Of a stretch of DNA of 64,000 bases, positions 40,816 to 51,839 are shown one piece after another (position 1 is the first letter of the stretch; each line of letters opens with the position of its first letter). Location: contig NZ_CP076023.1 of assembly GCF_018623035.1 (NCBI RefSeq), positions 3,720,001-3,784,000 on the forward strand, in the 5' to 3' direction. Source of the DNA: Cellulomonas dongxiuzhuiae (lineage in GTDB: Bacteria; Actinomycetota; Actinomycetes; Actinomycetales; Cellulomonadaceae). The translations under genes were made by a program, and so were the position numbers. The notes beneath the pieces were generated by a model. It was not told the DNA's origin. It worked only from the letters and a program-made list of their open reading frames with translations, and searched no databases.

Positions 40816-42264
40816 ATGCCGCTCGACGACGCCCCCGCCCCCCGCGTCCCCCTCGCCGACGTCACCCCCGCCATCGCGCTGGGCCCGCTCGACGGGCGCT
40901 ACCGCCCGACGGTCGCGCCGCTCGTCGACCACCTCTCCGAGGCGGCGCTGAACCGCGCCCGCGTCGAGGTCGAGGTCGAGTGGGTCATCCACCTGACGTC
41001 GCACGCGGTCGTCCCGGGCGCCCCGGAGCTGGCACCCGACGAGCAGCAGTACCTGCGCGACGTGGTCGCGACGTTCGGCGCCGACGAGATCGCCGAGCTC
41101 GCGGAGATCGAGCGGACGACGGTGCACGACGTGAAGGCCGTCGAGTACTTCCTCAAGCGCCGCATCGCCGCGGCGCCGGACGCGCTGCGCGCCGACACCG
41201 TGCTGCCGCGGGTGGGCGAGCTCGTGCACTTCGCGCTCACGAGCGAGGACGTCAACAACCTGTCGTACGCGCTGATGGTGCGCGGCGCCGTGCACGAGGT
41301 GTGGTTCCCCGCGGCCGTCGCGCTGACGGACGAGGTCGCCGTGCTGGCGGCCGAGCACGCGGACGTGCCCATGCTCGCGCTGACCCACGGGCAGCCGGCG
41401 ACGCCGACGACCCTGGGCAAGGAGCTCGCGGTCCTCGCGCACCGCCTGCGGCGCCAGCTGCGCCGCATCGCGTCGGACGAGTACCTGGGCAAGCTCAACG
41501 GCGCGACGGGCACGTACGGCGCGCACCTCGCGGCCGTCCCCGACGCGGACTGGCAGATGGTGTCGCGCACGTTCGTCGAGCACCTGGGCCTGACGTGGAA
41601 CCCGCTGACCACGCAGATCGAGTCGCACGACTGGCAGGCCGAGCTGTACGCGGACGTCGCGCGCTTCAACCGGGTGCTGCACAACCTGGCCACCGACGTG
41701 TGGACGTACATCAGCCGCGGCGTGTTCACGCAGATCCCGGTCGCGGGGGCGACGGGCTCGTCGACGATGCCGCACAAGGTCAACCCGATCCGCTTCGAGA
41801 ACGCCGAGGCGAACCTCGAGATCTCGTGCGCGCTGCTCGACACGCTGGCCGCGACGCTGGTCACCAGCCGCCTGCAGCGCGACCTGACGGACTCCACGAC
41901 GCAGCGCAACATCGGCCCCGCGTTCGGGCACTCGCTGCTCGCGATCGACAACGTGCGCCGGGGCCTGCGGGCGCTGTCGGTGGACGTCGCGATGCTGGCG
42001 CGCGAGCTCGACGCGAACTGGGAGGTGCTGGGCGAGGCGGTGCAGTCGGCGATGCGCGCGGCGTCGGTCGCGGGCGTCGCGGGCATGGACAACCCGTACG
42101 AGCGGCTCAAGGAGCTGACGCGCGGGCGCCGGCTGACGGCGGACGACATGCGGTCCTTCGTCGGCTCGCTCGGCCTGCCGGCTGACGTCACGGAGCGGCT
42201 GCGCAACCTCTCGCCCGCCTCGTACACGGGGATGGCATCCGCGCTGGTCGCCCACCTGGAGTAG
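40816..42264 (+). CDS. purB: Adenylosuccinate lyase
   Basis: 482-aa enzyme of purine synthesis (SAICAR to AICAR and adenylosuccinate to AMP). The fumarase/aspartase-superfamily signature SSTMPHKVNPIRFENAE is near residue 315-331, and the catalytic segments TSEDVNNLSYALMV and THGQPATPTTLGKE are present. Long form, like the PurB of Escherichia coli (~456 aa). ATG at 40816; there is no strong ribosome binding site, and a GACACT hexamer just upstream could be a -10 element giving a very short leader. Core gene marking the end of the accessory region. Confidence 0.96.
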   Translation: MPLDDAPAPRVPLADVTPAIALGPLDGRYRPTVAPLVDHLSEAALNRARVEVEVEWVIHLTSHAVVPGAPELAPDEQQYLRDVVATFGADEIAELAEIERTTVHDVKAVEYFLKRRIAAAPDALRADTVLPRVGELVHFALTSEDVNNLSYALMVRGAVHEVWFPAAVALTDEVAVLAAEHADVPMLALTHGQPATPTTLGKELAVLAHRLRRQLRRIASDEYLGKLNGATGTYGAHLAAVPDADWQMVSRTFVEHLGLTWNPLTTQIESHDWQAELYADVARFNRVLHNLATDVWTYISRGVFTQIPVAGATGSSTMPHKVNPIRFENAEANLEISCALLDTLAATLVTSRLQRDLTDSTTQRNIGPAFGHSLLAIDNVRRGLRALSVDVAMLARELDANWEVLGEAVQSAMRAASVAGVAGMDNPYERLKELTRGRRLTADDMRSFVGSLGLPADVTERLRNLSPASYTGMASALVAHLE

Positions 42265-42461
42265 CCTGCTGTCCGGTTCGTCCGGATCGGGGCGGCAACG
42301 CCCCCCGAACGCGTCACTCGTTCGGCCTAATTGCCCGCCCTGCGGTGGGAGCGGTTCCTGTCGATACGTTTCGATACCTGGACATGTGCCCTGGATCGGG
42401 TCAGAATCGTCGGCGTCGTCGGAATCCTCCCCTTCAGTCCGATCCGGCAAGGAAGCCCAAC

Positions 42462-43325
42462 GTGACACTGATGCAGAAGGCGATCACACCGTCGCTGGCG
42501 CACGCCCATCTCACGCAGGGTCACGACCGCATCGCCGGTTACGTGGTCCGCGCAGAGGACGTCGCGTTCGCGACCACCCCCGCCCAGCTCTTCGAGGTGC
42601 ACGGCCTGGGCTACCCCGGCTCGCCGTTCAGCCCGTACGACCGCTCCATCGACATCCTGCGGTTCGAGTCCTCGCCGCAGCTGCAGTACCGCGACGTCCC
42701 GGGGTACATCGTCCCGCTCTGGTGGCTGCGGCACTCCCGCATCCCCCCGGGCGCCGAGCTGATCCGGGTGCACGACGACGGCACCTCGACGCTGCTGGCC
42801 CGCTACGGCGACGTGGGCACCGGGTGGACCGTCACGCAGCTCGGTGCACCTCGTCCGGCGCTCGCGTCGCTGTCGCGGTGCGTCGGGCCGGTGGCCAAGT
42901 GGCACGGCGCCTACCTGGAGGCGGACGTGGTGGACGGCGGGCACACGGTCGTGCTCGCGCTCGCCAACCCGCCGCTCGCGGAGACCGGCTTCCACCAGTC
43001 GCCGTCCGGCCGCTGGTACCGGCGGGTCGCCCGCGAGGACGTCACCGAGCTGTTCGAGCTCGACCTGACGGCCCGCTGGAACGGCCTGTCGGTCCGCGTG
43101 GTCGACCAGTGGCAGGACGCCCAGCGCTACGTCGTGGCCCGCATCTCGCACCTGGGCGACGACATCGAGCGTGCCGAGCGCCTGCACCTCGAGCGCGTCG
43201 AGGCCGGCGTCTACGAGGCCATCGTCTACGCCGCCGAGCTCACCGACATCGAGACCAACCAGGTCGTCCCGCACACGTGGGCGCCCGGTCCGGCGGCGCA
43301 GCAGCGGCACTGGGCACATTCGTAG
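42462..43325 (+). CDS. Unrecognised conserved-looking protein (287 aa)
   Basis: Soluble 287-aa protein with no signal peptide, membrane segment or named domain recognised. It is rich in aromatic residues and well-ordered motifs (GYPGSPFSPYDRSIDILRFE, YIVPLWWLRHSRIPPGAELI, WHGAYLEADVVDGGHTVVLA), suggesting a beta-rich fold. Codon use is like that of the core genes. The GTG at 42462 has AAGGAAG upstream; an earlier in-frame start would add an Arg-rich tail of no clear value. It is monocistronic, ending before a strong terminator (43459-43508). Confidence 0.8.
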   Translation: MTLMQKAITPSLAHAHLTQGHDRIAGYVVRAEDVAFATTPAQLFEVHGLGYPGSPFSPYDRSIDILRFESSPQLQYRDVPGYIVPLWWLRHSRIPPGAELIRVHDDGTSTLLARYGDVGTGWTVTQLGAPRPALASLSRCVGPVAKWHGAYLEADVVDGGHTVVLALANPPLAETGFHQSPSGRWYRRVAREDVTELFELDLTARWNGLSVRVVDQWQDAQRYVVARISHLGDDIERAERLHLERVEAGVYEAIVYAAELTDIETNQVVPHTWAPGPAAQQRHWAHS

Positions 43326-43458
43326 ATCTGGTCGGTGAATTTTCACCCGCAGAGCGCCACGTTCGCGTAGCATCTTCAGACATACCGGCACGAACCCGAG
43401 CGGCACTCCCCGGAGAGCCCCGGTCCCCCGGTCGGCCCGCAGGGGTCGACCCACCGAC

Positions 43459-43508
43459 CGCACCGGGCCTGGTCCTCCCCCCCGACCAGGCCCGGTGCGC
43501 TTTTTCTT
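43459..43508 (+). terminator. Strong intrinsic terminator
   Basis: CGCACCGGGCCTGGTC (43459-43474) pairs perfectly with GACCAGGCCCGGTGCG (43484-43499) over a 9-base C-rich loop, followed by TTTTTCTT (43501-43508). It terminates the 287-aa gene 134 bp after its stop and precedes the thioredoxin-domain gene. Confidence 0.93.
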
Positions 43509-43606
43509 GCGTCTGACCGGGCGAAACGTGTCGTGCTCGCCGTGGGCCGCCGCGGTCGACCGCGGCCCGGCTCGCACGTCCCGCTCTCCTGACCCAGGCT
43601 GGACCC

Positions 43607-45658
<2,052 letters not shown>

Positions 45659-45690
45659 CCTGGTGGGCATCGCCCTTCGCGCTCGAGGTC

Positions 45691-45996
45691 TCAGCGCCCG
45701 CGGCCCCGACTCTCACGGACGCCCCCGTCCTCGTCGTCCTGAGCCTCGACGATCCGAGTCACGTCGACCTCGTCCGGCGTCGGCGGAGCGCTCTGGTCCA
45801 CGACCACGTGGTGCCGCTCCTTCTCCTCCTGGTAGTAGGAGTAGCTGGGCTGGAACACCTCGACGAGCTGGCCCAGCCCCGACGCACCACCGCCGGGCGC
45901 ACGCTTCGTGCCGAGGTAGATCCACCCCTTGTGCGATGCCCACGCCGCGACCGCGCCGATCACGCCTGCGACCACCGCGACGATCCACCACTCCAT
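45691..45996 (-). CDS. Small single-span membrane protein
   Basis: 101-aa protein: one N-terminal transmembrane helix (WWIVAVVAGVIGAVAAWA) followed by a polar tail with Tyr-rich SYSYYQEEKERHHVVVDQ and an acidic C-terminus. The ATG at 45996 is chosen because GGGAG lies nine bases upstream; an ATG at 46005 lies too close to it. Function unknown. Converges on the thioredoxin-domain gene. Confidence 0.7.
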   Translation of the reverse strand: MEWWIVAVVAGVIGAVAAWASHKGWIYLGTKRAPGGGASGLGQLVEVFQPSYSYYQEEKERHHVVVDQSAPPTPDEVDVTRIVEAQDDEDGGVRESRGRGR

Positions 45997-46153
45997 GTCC
46001 GTCATCTCCCGTCTCACGCGCGAGCAGCGTCGGCCGGACGGTACAGCCGTCCCCCGAGGAACCCTGCGCGGGCGGCCCCGGGGCGGCCAGGACGGCCGCC
46101 GGCCCGGCCCCCACGGGGACCGGGCCGGTGACGCGCCGGTGTCGGCGATGGTG

Positions 46154-46621
46154 TCAGTCGGTGGGGTGACCGCCGTGGACGGTCCCGCGCCAGGCACCCG
46201 TCTCGGTGCGGCGGCCCTCGATGAACTCCTTGAAGCGGTGCAGGTCCTTCTTGACCTGCCGGTCGTCGGCGCCGATCGCCGCGCCGACCTTCTCGCGGAA
46301 GCCCTCGGGCTGCCACTCGATGTGCGTCGTGATCCGCGTCGAGGTGGGCCCGAGCGGCTCGAACGTCACGCGGCCGGCGTGCGTCGTGCCGTCGACGCTC
46401 GCCCACGCGACGACCACGTCGGGCTGCTGCTCCAGGATCGCGGCGTCGAACTCGCGGTCGATGCCGGCGATGCTCGTCGTCCAGCGCGTCAGCGTGTCGC
46501 TGATCTGCTTGATCTCCTCGACGCCGTCCATGAAGTGCGGGAACTCCTCGAACTGCGTCCACTGGTCGTACGCGGTACGGACAGGGACGTCGACGTCGAT
46601 GGTCTCGTCGATCGTGGCCAT
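46154..46621 (-). CDS. SRPBCC-family (cyclase/dehydrase-like) protein
   Basis: 155-aa protein of the START/SRPBCC ligand-binding fold: ETIDVDVPVRTAYDQWTQFE, FPHFMDGVEEIKQI, then strands and a C-terminal helix (KKDLHRFKEFIEGR). Such proteins bind hydrophobic ligands; the specific ligand is unknown. ATG at 46621 with GGAGGAGA upstream. Stand-alone gene. Confidence 0.9.
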   Translation of the reverse strand: MATIDETIDVDVPVRTAYDQWTQFEEFPHFMDGVEEIKQISDTLTRWTTSIAGIDREFDAAILEQQPDVVVAWASVDGTTHAGRVTFEPLGPTSTRITTHIEWQPEGFREKVGAAIGADDRQVKKDLHRFKEFIEGRRTETGAWRGTVHGGHPTD

Positions 46622-46713
46622 GAGGTCTCCTCCGTTGCGTGCCGGATGATGCCCGGACGACGCTACGTCGACCCCGCACGGCCCGCGCGGCGAGAGCGCG
46701 CGGTCGGGTGACG

Positions 46714-48009
46714 TCAGGGAGGCGTCGGAGCGACGTCCGGGACCTCGATGGCGGCGAGCTCTGCGAGCGCGCGGGCGTAGCCGGCGGCGTCCCCGACCCG
46801 CGCGGCGGCCCGGGCGGCGACCGTCGGTCCGTGCAGCAGGGAGCGCGTGCGCCGCCGCAGCGAGCGGGCGCGCGTCTCGTCGCGGTCCGACGGCGGCAGG
46901 GCGTCCAGCGCCGCCTCGAGCCCGCCGAGGACCCGGGTGCGCTCCGCGAGGACGGCGGGGTCCCACTCCCGCACGCGCCGGTCGGCCTCGAAGTCCTCGG
47001 CCGCCTTCAGCACGACCTCCCGCGCGTGGCCCAGCGCGGCGTGCTCCGCCGGGGCGTGCTCCGCGACGGACTGCAGCGTCACGAGGGCGACGCCCGGCAG
47101 GGTGCGGACGTCGGGGTCGACGTCGTGGCGCAGCGCGAGGTCGACGACGGTGAGCGGCTGCGGCGACCCGCGGCGCACGGCGGCGAGCGCCTCGACCCCG
47201 AGCACGGCACCGGCCGCACCGGAGCACGCGACGACGAGGTCGGTGCGTGCCACCTCGGCGAGGAGGTCCGCGCCTGCCGGCAGCGCCCTGACGCCGCGCG
47301 CCGACGCGAACGGCGCCGCCCGCCCGCTGGGGGAGAACACGCGCACGTCGCGCACACCCCGGGCCTTGAGGGCGGCGAGGCTGGCCCCGGCGTAGGAGCC
47401 GGTGCCGACGAGCACGCAGCGCACGGCCGACCAGTCGACCTCGCCGTCGGCCTGCGGGAGGGTGCGCGCGGCGAGGTCGAGCGCGACCCCGACGACCGAC
47501 CGGCCCGTGGAACCCAGGCCCGTCGACTTCTCGACCGCGCGCGAGGCCCGCGAGGCGGCCTGGAACAGCGCCTCGAGCGTGGACGTCGTGGTGCCGTCCC
47601 GGCGCGCGGTCGTCAGGGCGCGGCGCACCTGGCCGGCGATCTCGCGCTCCCCCACGACCATCGAGTCGAGCCCCGCGGCGACCGCGAACAGGTGCTCGCT
47701 CGCGTCGGCGCCGACCAGCGGGTGCAGCTGCTCGGCCACGTCGTCGACGCTGTAGCCCGACCGGGAGGCGACGGCCTGCGCGACGGCGTGGCGCGCGCGG
47801 GGGGTGTGGACGGTGTCGTCGACATCCAGGTACAGCTCGAACCGGTTGCACGTCGCGAGGACGACGGCACCGGTCACGGCGTTGGTCGCGGCGACGAGCT
47901 CCCTGCCCACGGCGTGGACGTCCGACTGCAGACGCTCCAGCACGGTCAGATCGAGGGAGTGGTGGCTCGCGACGAGAGACAGGAGCACCACGGGAACCGA
48001 TTGAATCAT
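46714..48009 (-). CDS. hemA: Glutamyl-tRNA reductase
   Basis: First committed enzyme of C5 haem synthesis (431 aa): reduces Glu-tRNA(Glu) to glutamate-1-semialdehyde. The catalytic Cys lies in VLATCNRFELYLDVDD; the substrate and interface motif GLDSMVVGEREIAGQVRRAL and the NADPH-binding LVGTGSYAGASLAAL are present. Divergent from hemE, with only 29 bp between the start codons. The start at 48009 (ATG) is used; family alignment would also accept a start a few codons later. No Shine-Dalgarno sequence is visible, so a leaderless transcript is possible. Confidence 0.95.
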   Translation of the reverse strand: MIQSVPVVLLSLVASHHSLDLTVLERLQSDVHAVGRELVAATNAVTGAVVLATCNRFELYLDVDDTVHTPRARHAVAQAVASRSGYSVDDVAEQLHPLVGADASEHLFAVAAGLDSMVVGEREIAGQVRRALTTARRDGTTTSTLEALFQAASRASRAVEKSTGLGSTGRSVVGVALDLAARTLPQADGEVDWSAVRCVLVGTGSYAGASLAALKARGVRDVRVFSPSGRAAPFASARGVRALPAGADLLAEVARTDLVVACSGAAGAVLGVEALAAVRRGSPQPLTVVDLALRHDVDPDVRTLPGVALVTLQSVAEHAPAEHAALGHAREVVLKAAEDFEADRRVREWDPAVLAERTRVLGGLEAALDALPPSDRDETRARSLRRRTRSLLHGPTVAARAAARVGDAAGYARALAELAAIEVPDVAPTPP

Positions 48010-48038
48010 CCCGGGAAATGTCCGGCACAATCCTGGGT
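48010..48038. promoter_or_regulatory. Compact divergent hemA/hemE promoter
   Basis: Only 29 bp separate the two start codons. For hemE, CACAAT (48026-48031) is a plausible -10 element placed 7 bp before the GTG at 48039, with TTGAAT (48001-48006) as a candidate -35 at a long 19-bp spacing, lying inside the hemA reading frame. This implies a leaderless hemE mRNA and overlapping promoters, so the two directions may compete. Confidence 0.5.
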
Positions 48039-49103
48039 GTGAGTCTTACCCCACACCATCCGCTCCTCGACGGCCGCACCGGTGATTCCGCGCTGGTGAC
48101 GGCGTATTCCGGTACCCGTCCCGAGCGTCTGCCGGTCTGGTTCATGCGCCAGGCCGGGCGTTCGCTCCCCGAGTACCGCGCGTCGCGCGCGGGCACCGCG
48201 ATGCTCGACGCGTGCCTCGACCCGGACCTGGCCTCCGAGATCACGCTGCAGCCCGTGCGCCGCCACGGCGTCGACGCGGCGGTCTTCTTCTCCGACATCG
48301 TCGTGCCGCTCCGGCTGGTCGGCGTCGACGTCGAGATCGTCCCCGGCACCGGCCCGGTCATCGCCTCGCCCGTGCGCACGCTCGACGACGTCGCGCGCCT
48401 GCGCGACCTCGGCCCGCTGGACGCCGCACGCCTCGCACCCGTCACCGCGGGCGTCGAGCGGACCGTCGCGCAGCTCGACCGCACACCGCTCGTCGGGTTC
48501 GCGGGCGCGCCGTTCACGCTCGCCGCCTACCTGGTCGAGGGCGGGCCGTCGCGTGACCACCTCGCCGCGCGCCGCCTCATGCACGCCGACCCCGCCGCGT
48601 GGGCCGCGCTCATGGACTGGACGGCCGAGGTGACGGGCGCGTTCCTCGCCGCGCAGGTGACGGCCGGTGCGAGCGCGGCCCAGCTGTTCGACTCGTGGGC
48701 CGGGGCGCTGTCGCTGGCCGACTACGCGGCGCACTGCGCGCCCGCGTCGGCGCGCGTGCTCGCGCAGGCGAGCGCGCTGGGCGTGCGGACCGTGCACTTC
48801 GGCGTCGCGACGGGTGAGCTGCTCGTCGCGATGCGCGACGCGGGCGCCGACGTCATGGGCGTCGACTACCGCCTCCCGCTCGACGAGGCGTCGGCGCGGC
48901 TGGGTGGCGCGACGCCGCTGCAGGGCAACGTGGACCCCGCGCTGCTGTCCGCGCCGTGGGACGTCCTCGAGGCGCACGTGCGCGACGTCGTCCGACGGGG
49001 CGCGGCGGCGCCCGGGCACGTCGTGAACCTCGGCCACGGCGTGCCGCCGGACACGGACCCGGCCGTGCTGACGCGGCTCGTGCAGCTCGTCCACACGTTG
49101 TGA
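48039..49103 (+). CDS. hemE: Uroporphyrinogen decarboxylase
   Basis: 354-aa enzyme converting uroporphyrinogen III to coproporphyrinogen III. The signature PVWFMRQAGRSLPEYR is near residue 36, FFSDIVVPL and GFAGAPFTLAAYLVEG follow, and the C-terminal GNVDPALL and VVNLGHGVPPDTDP are intact. The GTG at 48039 fits a leaderless start. The stop overlaps the cgoX start (GTGA at 49100-49103). First gene of the run hemE-cgoX, then hemC-hemD-hemB-hemL. Confidence 0.97.
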   Translation: MSLTPHHPLLDGRTGDSALVTAYSGTRPERLPVWFMRQAGRSLPEYRASRAGTAMLDACLDPDLASEITLQPVRRHGVDAAVFFSDIVVPLRLVGVDVEIVPGTGPVIASPVRTLDDVARLRDLGPLDAARLAPVTAGVERTVAQLDRTPLVGFAGAPFTLAAYLVEGGPSRDHLAARRLMHADPAAWAALMDWTAEVTGAFLAAQVTAGASAAQLFDSWAGALSLADYAAHCAPASARVLAQASALGVRTVHFGVATGELLVAMRDAGADVMGVDYRLPLDEASARLGGATPLQGNVDPALLSAPWDVLEAHVRDVVRRGAAAPGHVVNLGHGVPPDTDPAVLTRLVQLVHTL

Positions 49104-50578
49104 GCCAGGACGTCGCGCAGGGCCCCGACCCGGCGGGCACGGGCTCGTCGGGGTGGGAGGCCGTCGTCGTCGGTGCGGGCGTCGCCGGGCTCGTCGCGGC
49201 GCGCGAGCTGGCGCGCGCGGGCCTGCGGACGCTCGTGCTCGACGAGCGCGAGGCCCCTGGCGGTGCGGTCCGCGGGCACGACGTCGCGGGCCTGCGGCTC
49301 GACGCGGGCGCCGACTCCTACGCGACGCGCAACGGCTCGGTGGCCGCGCTGCTGGGCGAGCTGGGCCTCGGGGACGACGTCGTGGCGCCCGAGCCGCGGG
49401 GCGCCTGGACGCACCTGACCAGCGGCGATGGTCCGTTGCCGCGCACCGGGCTGCTGGGCGTGCCGGCCTACCCGCTGGCCGCCGACGTGCGACGCACGCT
49501 CGGCACGGCGGGCGCGGCACGGGCCGCGCTCGACCTCGTCCTGCCGGCGCGCGTGGGCGCCGACGCCCCGACGCTCGGCGCCCTGGTGCGTGCCCGCATG
49601 GGCGACGCGGTGGTGACGCGGCTCGTGCAGCCCGTCGTCGGCGGCGTGCACGCGGCCGACCCCGACGACCTCGCCGCGGAGGCGGCCGCGCCGGGGCTGC
49701 GCGAGGCGCTCGCCGCGTCCGGCGGGTCGCTCGCGCGGGCGGTGCGCCGGCTGCGGGCGTCGGCCCCGGCGGGCACCGCGGTCGAGGGCGTGGCGGGCGG
49801 CGTGCACCGCCTGGTCGACGCGCTCGTCGCCGACGTCACCGCGCACGGCGGCGTGGTGCTGACCCGCACCCGTGCGGAGTCGGTGACGCGCACGGCGGAC
49901 GGCACCCTCGCGCTCGGGACGCGGGACCTCCACGACCCGCCGCGGCCGTCGCGCGACCTGCGCACGCAGCGCCTCGTCGTGGCCACGCCAGGTGCCGCAG
50001 GCCTCCTGGACGGGCTCGACGGTGCGGACCTGCGCGACGTGCGGCTCGACGACGGCGCGCCCGTCACGCTCGTCACGCTGGTGCTCGACGAGCCCGCGCT
50101 GGACGCCGCGCCGCGCGGTACGGGCGTCTTGGTGGGGCGGGGCGCCGACGACGTGCGCGCCAAGGCCCTCACGCACGCGAGCGCCAAGTGGGGCTGGGTC
50201 GCGCGGGCGGCGGGGGCCGGCCGGCACGTCGTGCGGCTGTCGTACGGGCGTGCGGGTGACGAGGCGCGCGGTGACGTCCTGCCGACGGGAGACGCGCTCC
50301 TCGACCTCGCGCTGCGGGACGCCGCGACCCTGCTCGGCGTGCCGCTGGGTCGCGGCACGCTGCACGGGTCGGCGGTGGTGCGGTGGACGCAGTCGCTGCC
50401 GCGCCCGAGCGCCGGGCACCGGGCGGCGGTGGCCGCGGTGCGGCAGACCGTCGACGCGATGCCGGGGGTCGCGGTGTGCGGGGCCTGGGCGGCGGGCAAC
50501 GGGCTCGCCTCGGTGGTCCCGGACGCACGCGCGGCGGCGCGGTCGCTGCTCGTCGACACCGGGCCCGACGCCTCCTGA
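49100..50578 (+). CDS. cgoX: Coproporphyrinogen III oxidase (HemY/CgoX type)
   Basis: 492-aa FAD-dependent oxidase. The N-terminal Rossmann dinucleotide motif VVVGAGVAGLVAARELARAG is followed by an Arg/Glu-rich loop (LVLDEREAPGGAVRG), and the C-terminal AVCGAWAAGNGLASVV contacts FAD. In Actinobacteria this homologue oxidises coproporphyrinogen III to coproporphyrin III in the coproporphyrin-dependent pathway rather than protoporphyrinogen; that is family knowledge, not shown here. GTG overlaps the hemE stop. No chdC or cpfC gene is in the window. Confidence 0.92.
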   Translation: MSQDVAQGPDPAGTGSSGWEAVVVGAGVAGLVAARELARAGLRTLVLDEREAPGGAVRGHDVAGLRLDAGADSYATRNGSVAALLGELGLGDDVVAPEPRGAWTHLTSGDGPLPRTGLLGVPAYPLAADVRRTLGTAGAARAALDLVLPARVGADAPTLGALVRARMGDAVVTRLVQPVVGGVHAADPDDLAAEAAAPGLREALAASGGSLARAVRRLRASAPAGTAVEGVAGGVHRLVDALVADVTAHGGVVLTRTRAESVTRTADGTLALGTRDLHDPPRPSRDLRTQRLVVATPGAAGLLDGLDGADLRDVRLDDGAPVTLVTLVLDEPALDAAPRGTGVLVGRGADDVRAKALTHASAKWGWVARAAGAGRHVVRLSYGRAGDEARGDVLPTGDALLDLALRDAATLLGVPLGRGTLHGSAVVRWTQSLPRPSAGHRAAVAAVRQTVDAMPGVAVCGAWAAGNGLASVVPDARAAARSLLVDTGPDAS

Positions 50579-50698
50579 GCGCGCCGTCCAGCGGCCGAGC
50601 CGAATCTGTCCGCCGCTCTCGACAAACGAGATGACGGTACGTCAGAATTGCGCGGCGGGAATGACGTGGATCACCATTCCGGGCAGGCCGGCTGACAT

Positions 50699-50715
50699 TC
50701 TGACAATACGTCAGA
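50699..50715. promoter_or_regulatory. Palindrome upstream of hemC
   Basis: TCTGAC-AATAC-GTCAGA is a perfect 6-bp inverted repeat with a 5-base spacer, about 95 bp before hemC. The half-site with its flank (TACGTCAGA) recurs at 50639-50647. The 232-bp gap 50579-50810 otherwise has no gene. Likely the promoter/operator region of the hemCDBL operon; the regulator is unknown. Confidence 0.5.
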
Positions 50716-50810
50716 TCGATGCGCCCGGTCATATTCCTCTCTCACCTGCGGGAACTCCCGCGGCGGCAGGCTGTTTCGACATCCGCGCGCCCGACGACGA
50801 CACTGGACGC

Positions 50811-51839
50811 ATGCCTCAGCAGGTGCGCATCGGCACGCGCGCGAGCGCCCTGGCCCTCACGCAGACCGGCCACGTCGCGGACGCGCTCGCCGCCCTCGCC
50901 GACCTCACGGTCGAGACCGTCCGCGTGCGGACCGAGGGCGACCGCGTCCGGGCGTCCCTGGCGACCCTCGGCGGCACGGGCGTCTTCGTCACCGCGCTGC
51001 GCGACGCGCTGCTCGACGGCCGCTGCGACGTCGCGGTCCACTCCCTCAAGGACCTGCCGACCGGACCCGCCGACGGTCTGGTGATCGCCGCCGTCCCGCC
51101 CCGCGCCGACGCGCGCGACGCCCTGTGCGCCCGCGACGGCCTGACGCTCGCGACGCTGCCCGCCGGTGCCCGCGTCGGGACCGGGTCCCCGCGCCGCGCC
51201 GCACAGCTGCGCGCGCTGCGGCCGGACCTGGACGTCGTGGACATCCGCGGCAACGTCGGCACCCGCCTGGGCCGCGTGCGCGGGCTCGACCCCACCACGG
51301 TCGCCGACGGGCCGCACGTCGGCCCCGACGCCCCGCACCCCGGGGTCGCCACCGACGCGCCGCGCGGCGACCTCGACGCGGTCGTCCTGGCCGCCGCGGG
51401 CCTGGGCCGCCTGGGACGCCTCGACGCCGTGAGCGAGTGGTTCGACCCCGACGTCCTCGCACCTGCCCCGGGCCAGGGCGCTCTCGCGGTCGAGGTCCGC
51501 ACGGGCGACGCGTCGGGCGACACGCCCCTCGCCGACGCGCTGCGTGCCCTCGACGACGCCCCGACGCGGCGTGCCGTGGTCGCCGAGCGCGCCGTGCTGG
51601 CCCGCCTCGAGGCCGGCTGCGCCGCACCCATCGGTGCGTGGGGCCGCCTCGACGACGCGACCGGGACCCTCGTGCTCGACGCCGTCGTCGCCGCGGTCGA
51701 CGGCTCCCGCGTGCTGCGCCTCGCCGCCCGCGGTCCCGCCGCCGACGACGCCGACGCCGACACCCTGGGACGACGCCTCGCCGAGGACCTGCTCGCAGCC
51801 GGCGCCGCCGACCTCGCCCCCCTGGGGGAGGTCCGGTGA
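50811..51839 (+). CDS. hemC: Hydroxymethylbilane synthase (porphobilinogen deaminase)
   Basis: 342-aa enzyme polymerising four porphobilinogen units. It begins [20 protein letters not shown]; it has the [33 protein letters not shown] and [15 protein letters not shown] motifs, and the dipyrromethane-cofactor Cys in [12 protein letters not shown] near residue 266. There is a ~30-residue insertion after the [11 protein letters not shown] segment ([20 protein letters not shown]) rich in Pro/Gly. ATG at 50811; the stop overlaps hemD. Confidence 0.97.
   Translation: MPQQVRIGTRASALALTQTGHVADALAALADLTVETVRVRTEGDRVRASLATLGGTGVFVTALRDALLDGRCDVAVHSLKDLPTGPADGLVIAAVPPRADARDALCARDGLTLATLPAGARVGTGSPRRAAQLRALRPDLDVVDIRGNVGTRLGRVRGLDPTTVADGPHVGPDAPHPGVATDAPRGDLDAVVLAAAGLGRLGRLDAVSEWFDPDVLAPAPGQGALAVEVRTGDASGDTPLADALRALDDAPTRRAVVAERAVLARLEAGCAAPIGAWGRLDDATGTLVLDAVVAAVDGSRVLRLAARGPAADDADADTLGRRLAEDLLAAGAADLAPLGEVR

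Noticed and set aside
50721..50741. CCTCTCTCACCTGCGG before hemC as another copy of the dispersed repeat
   Set aside because: Matches only the GTGAGAGAG part; the RATCC half is not preserved.
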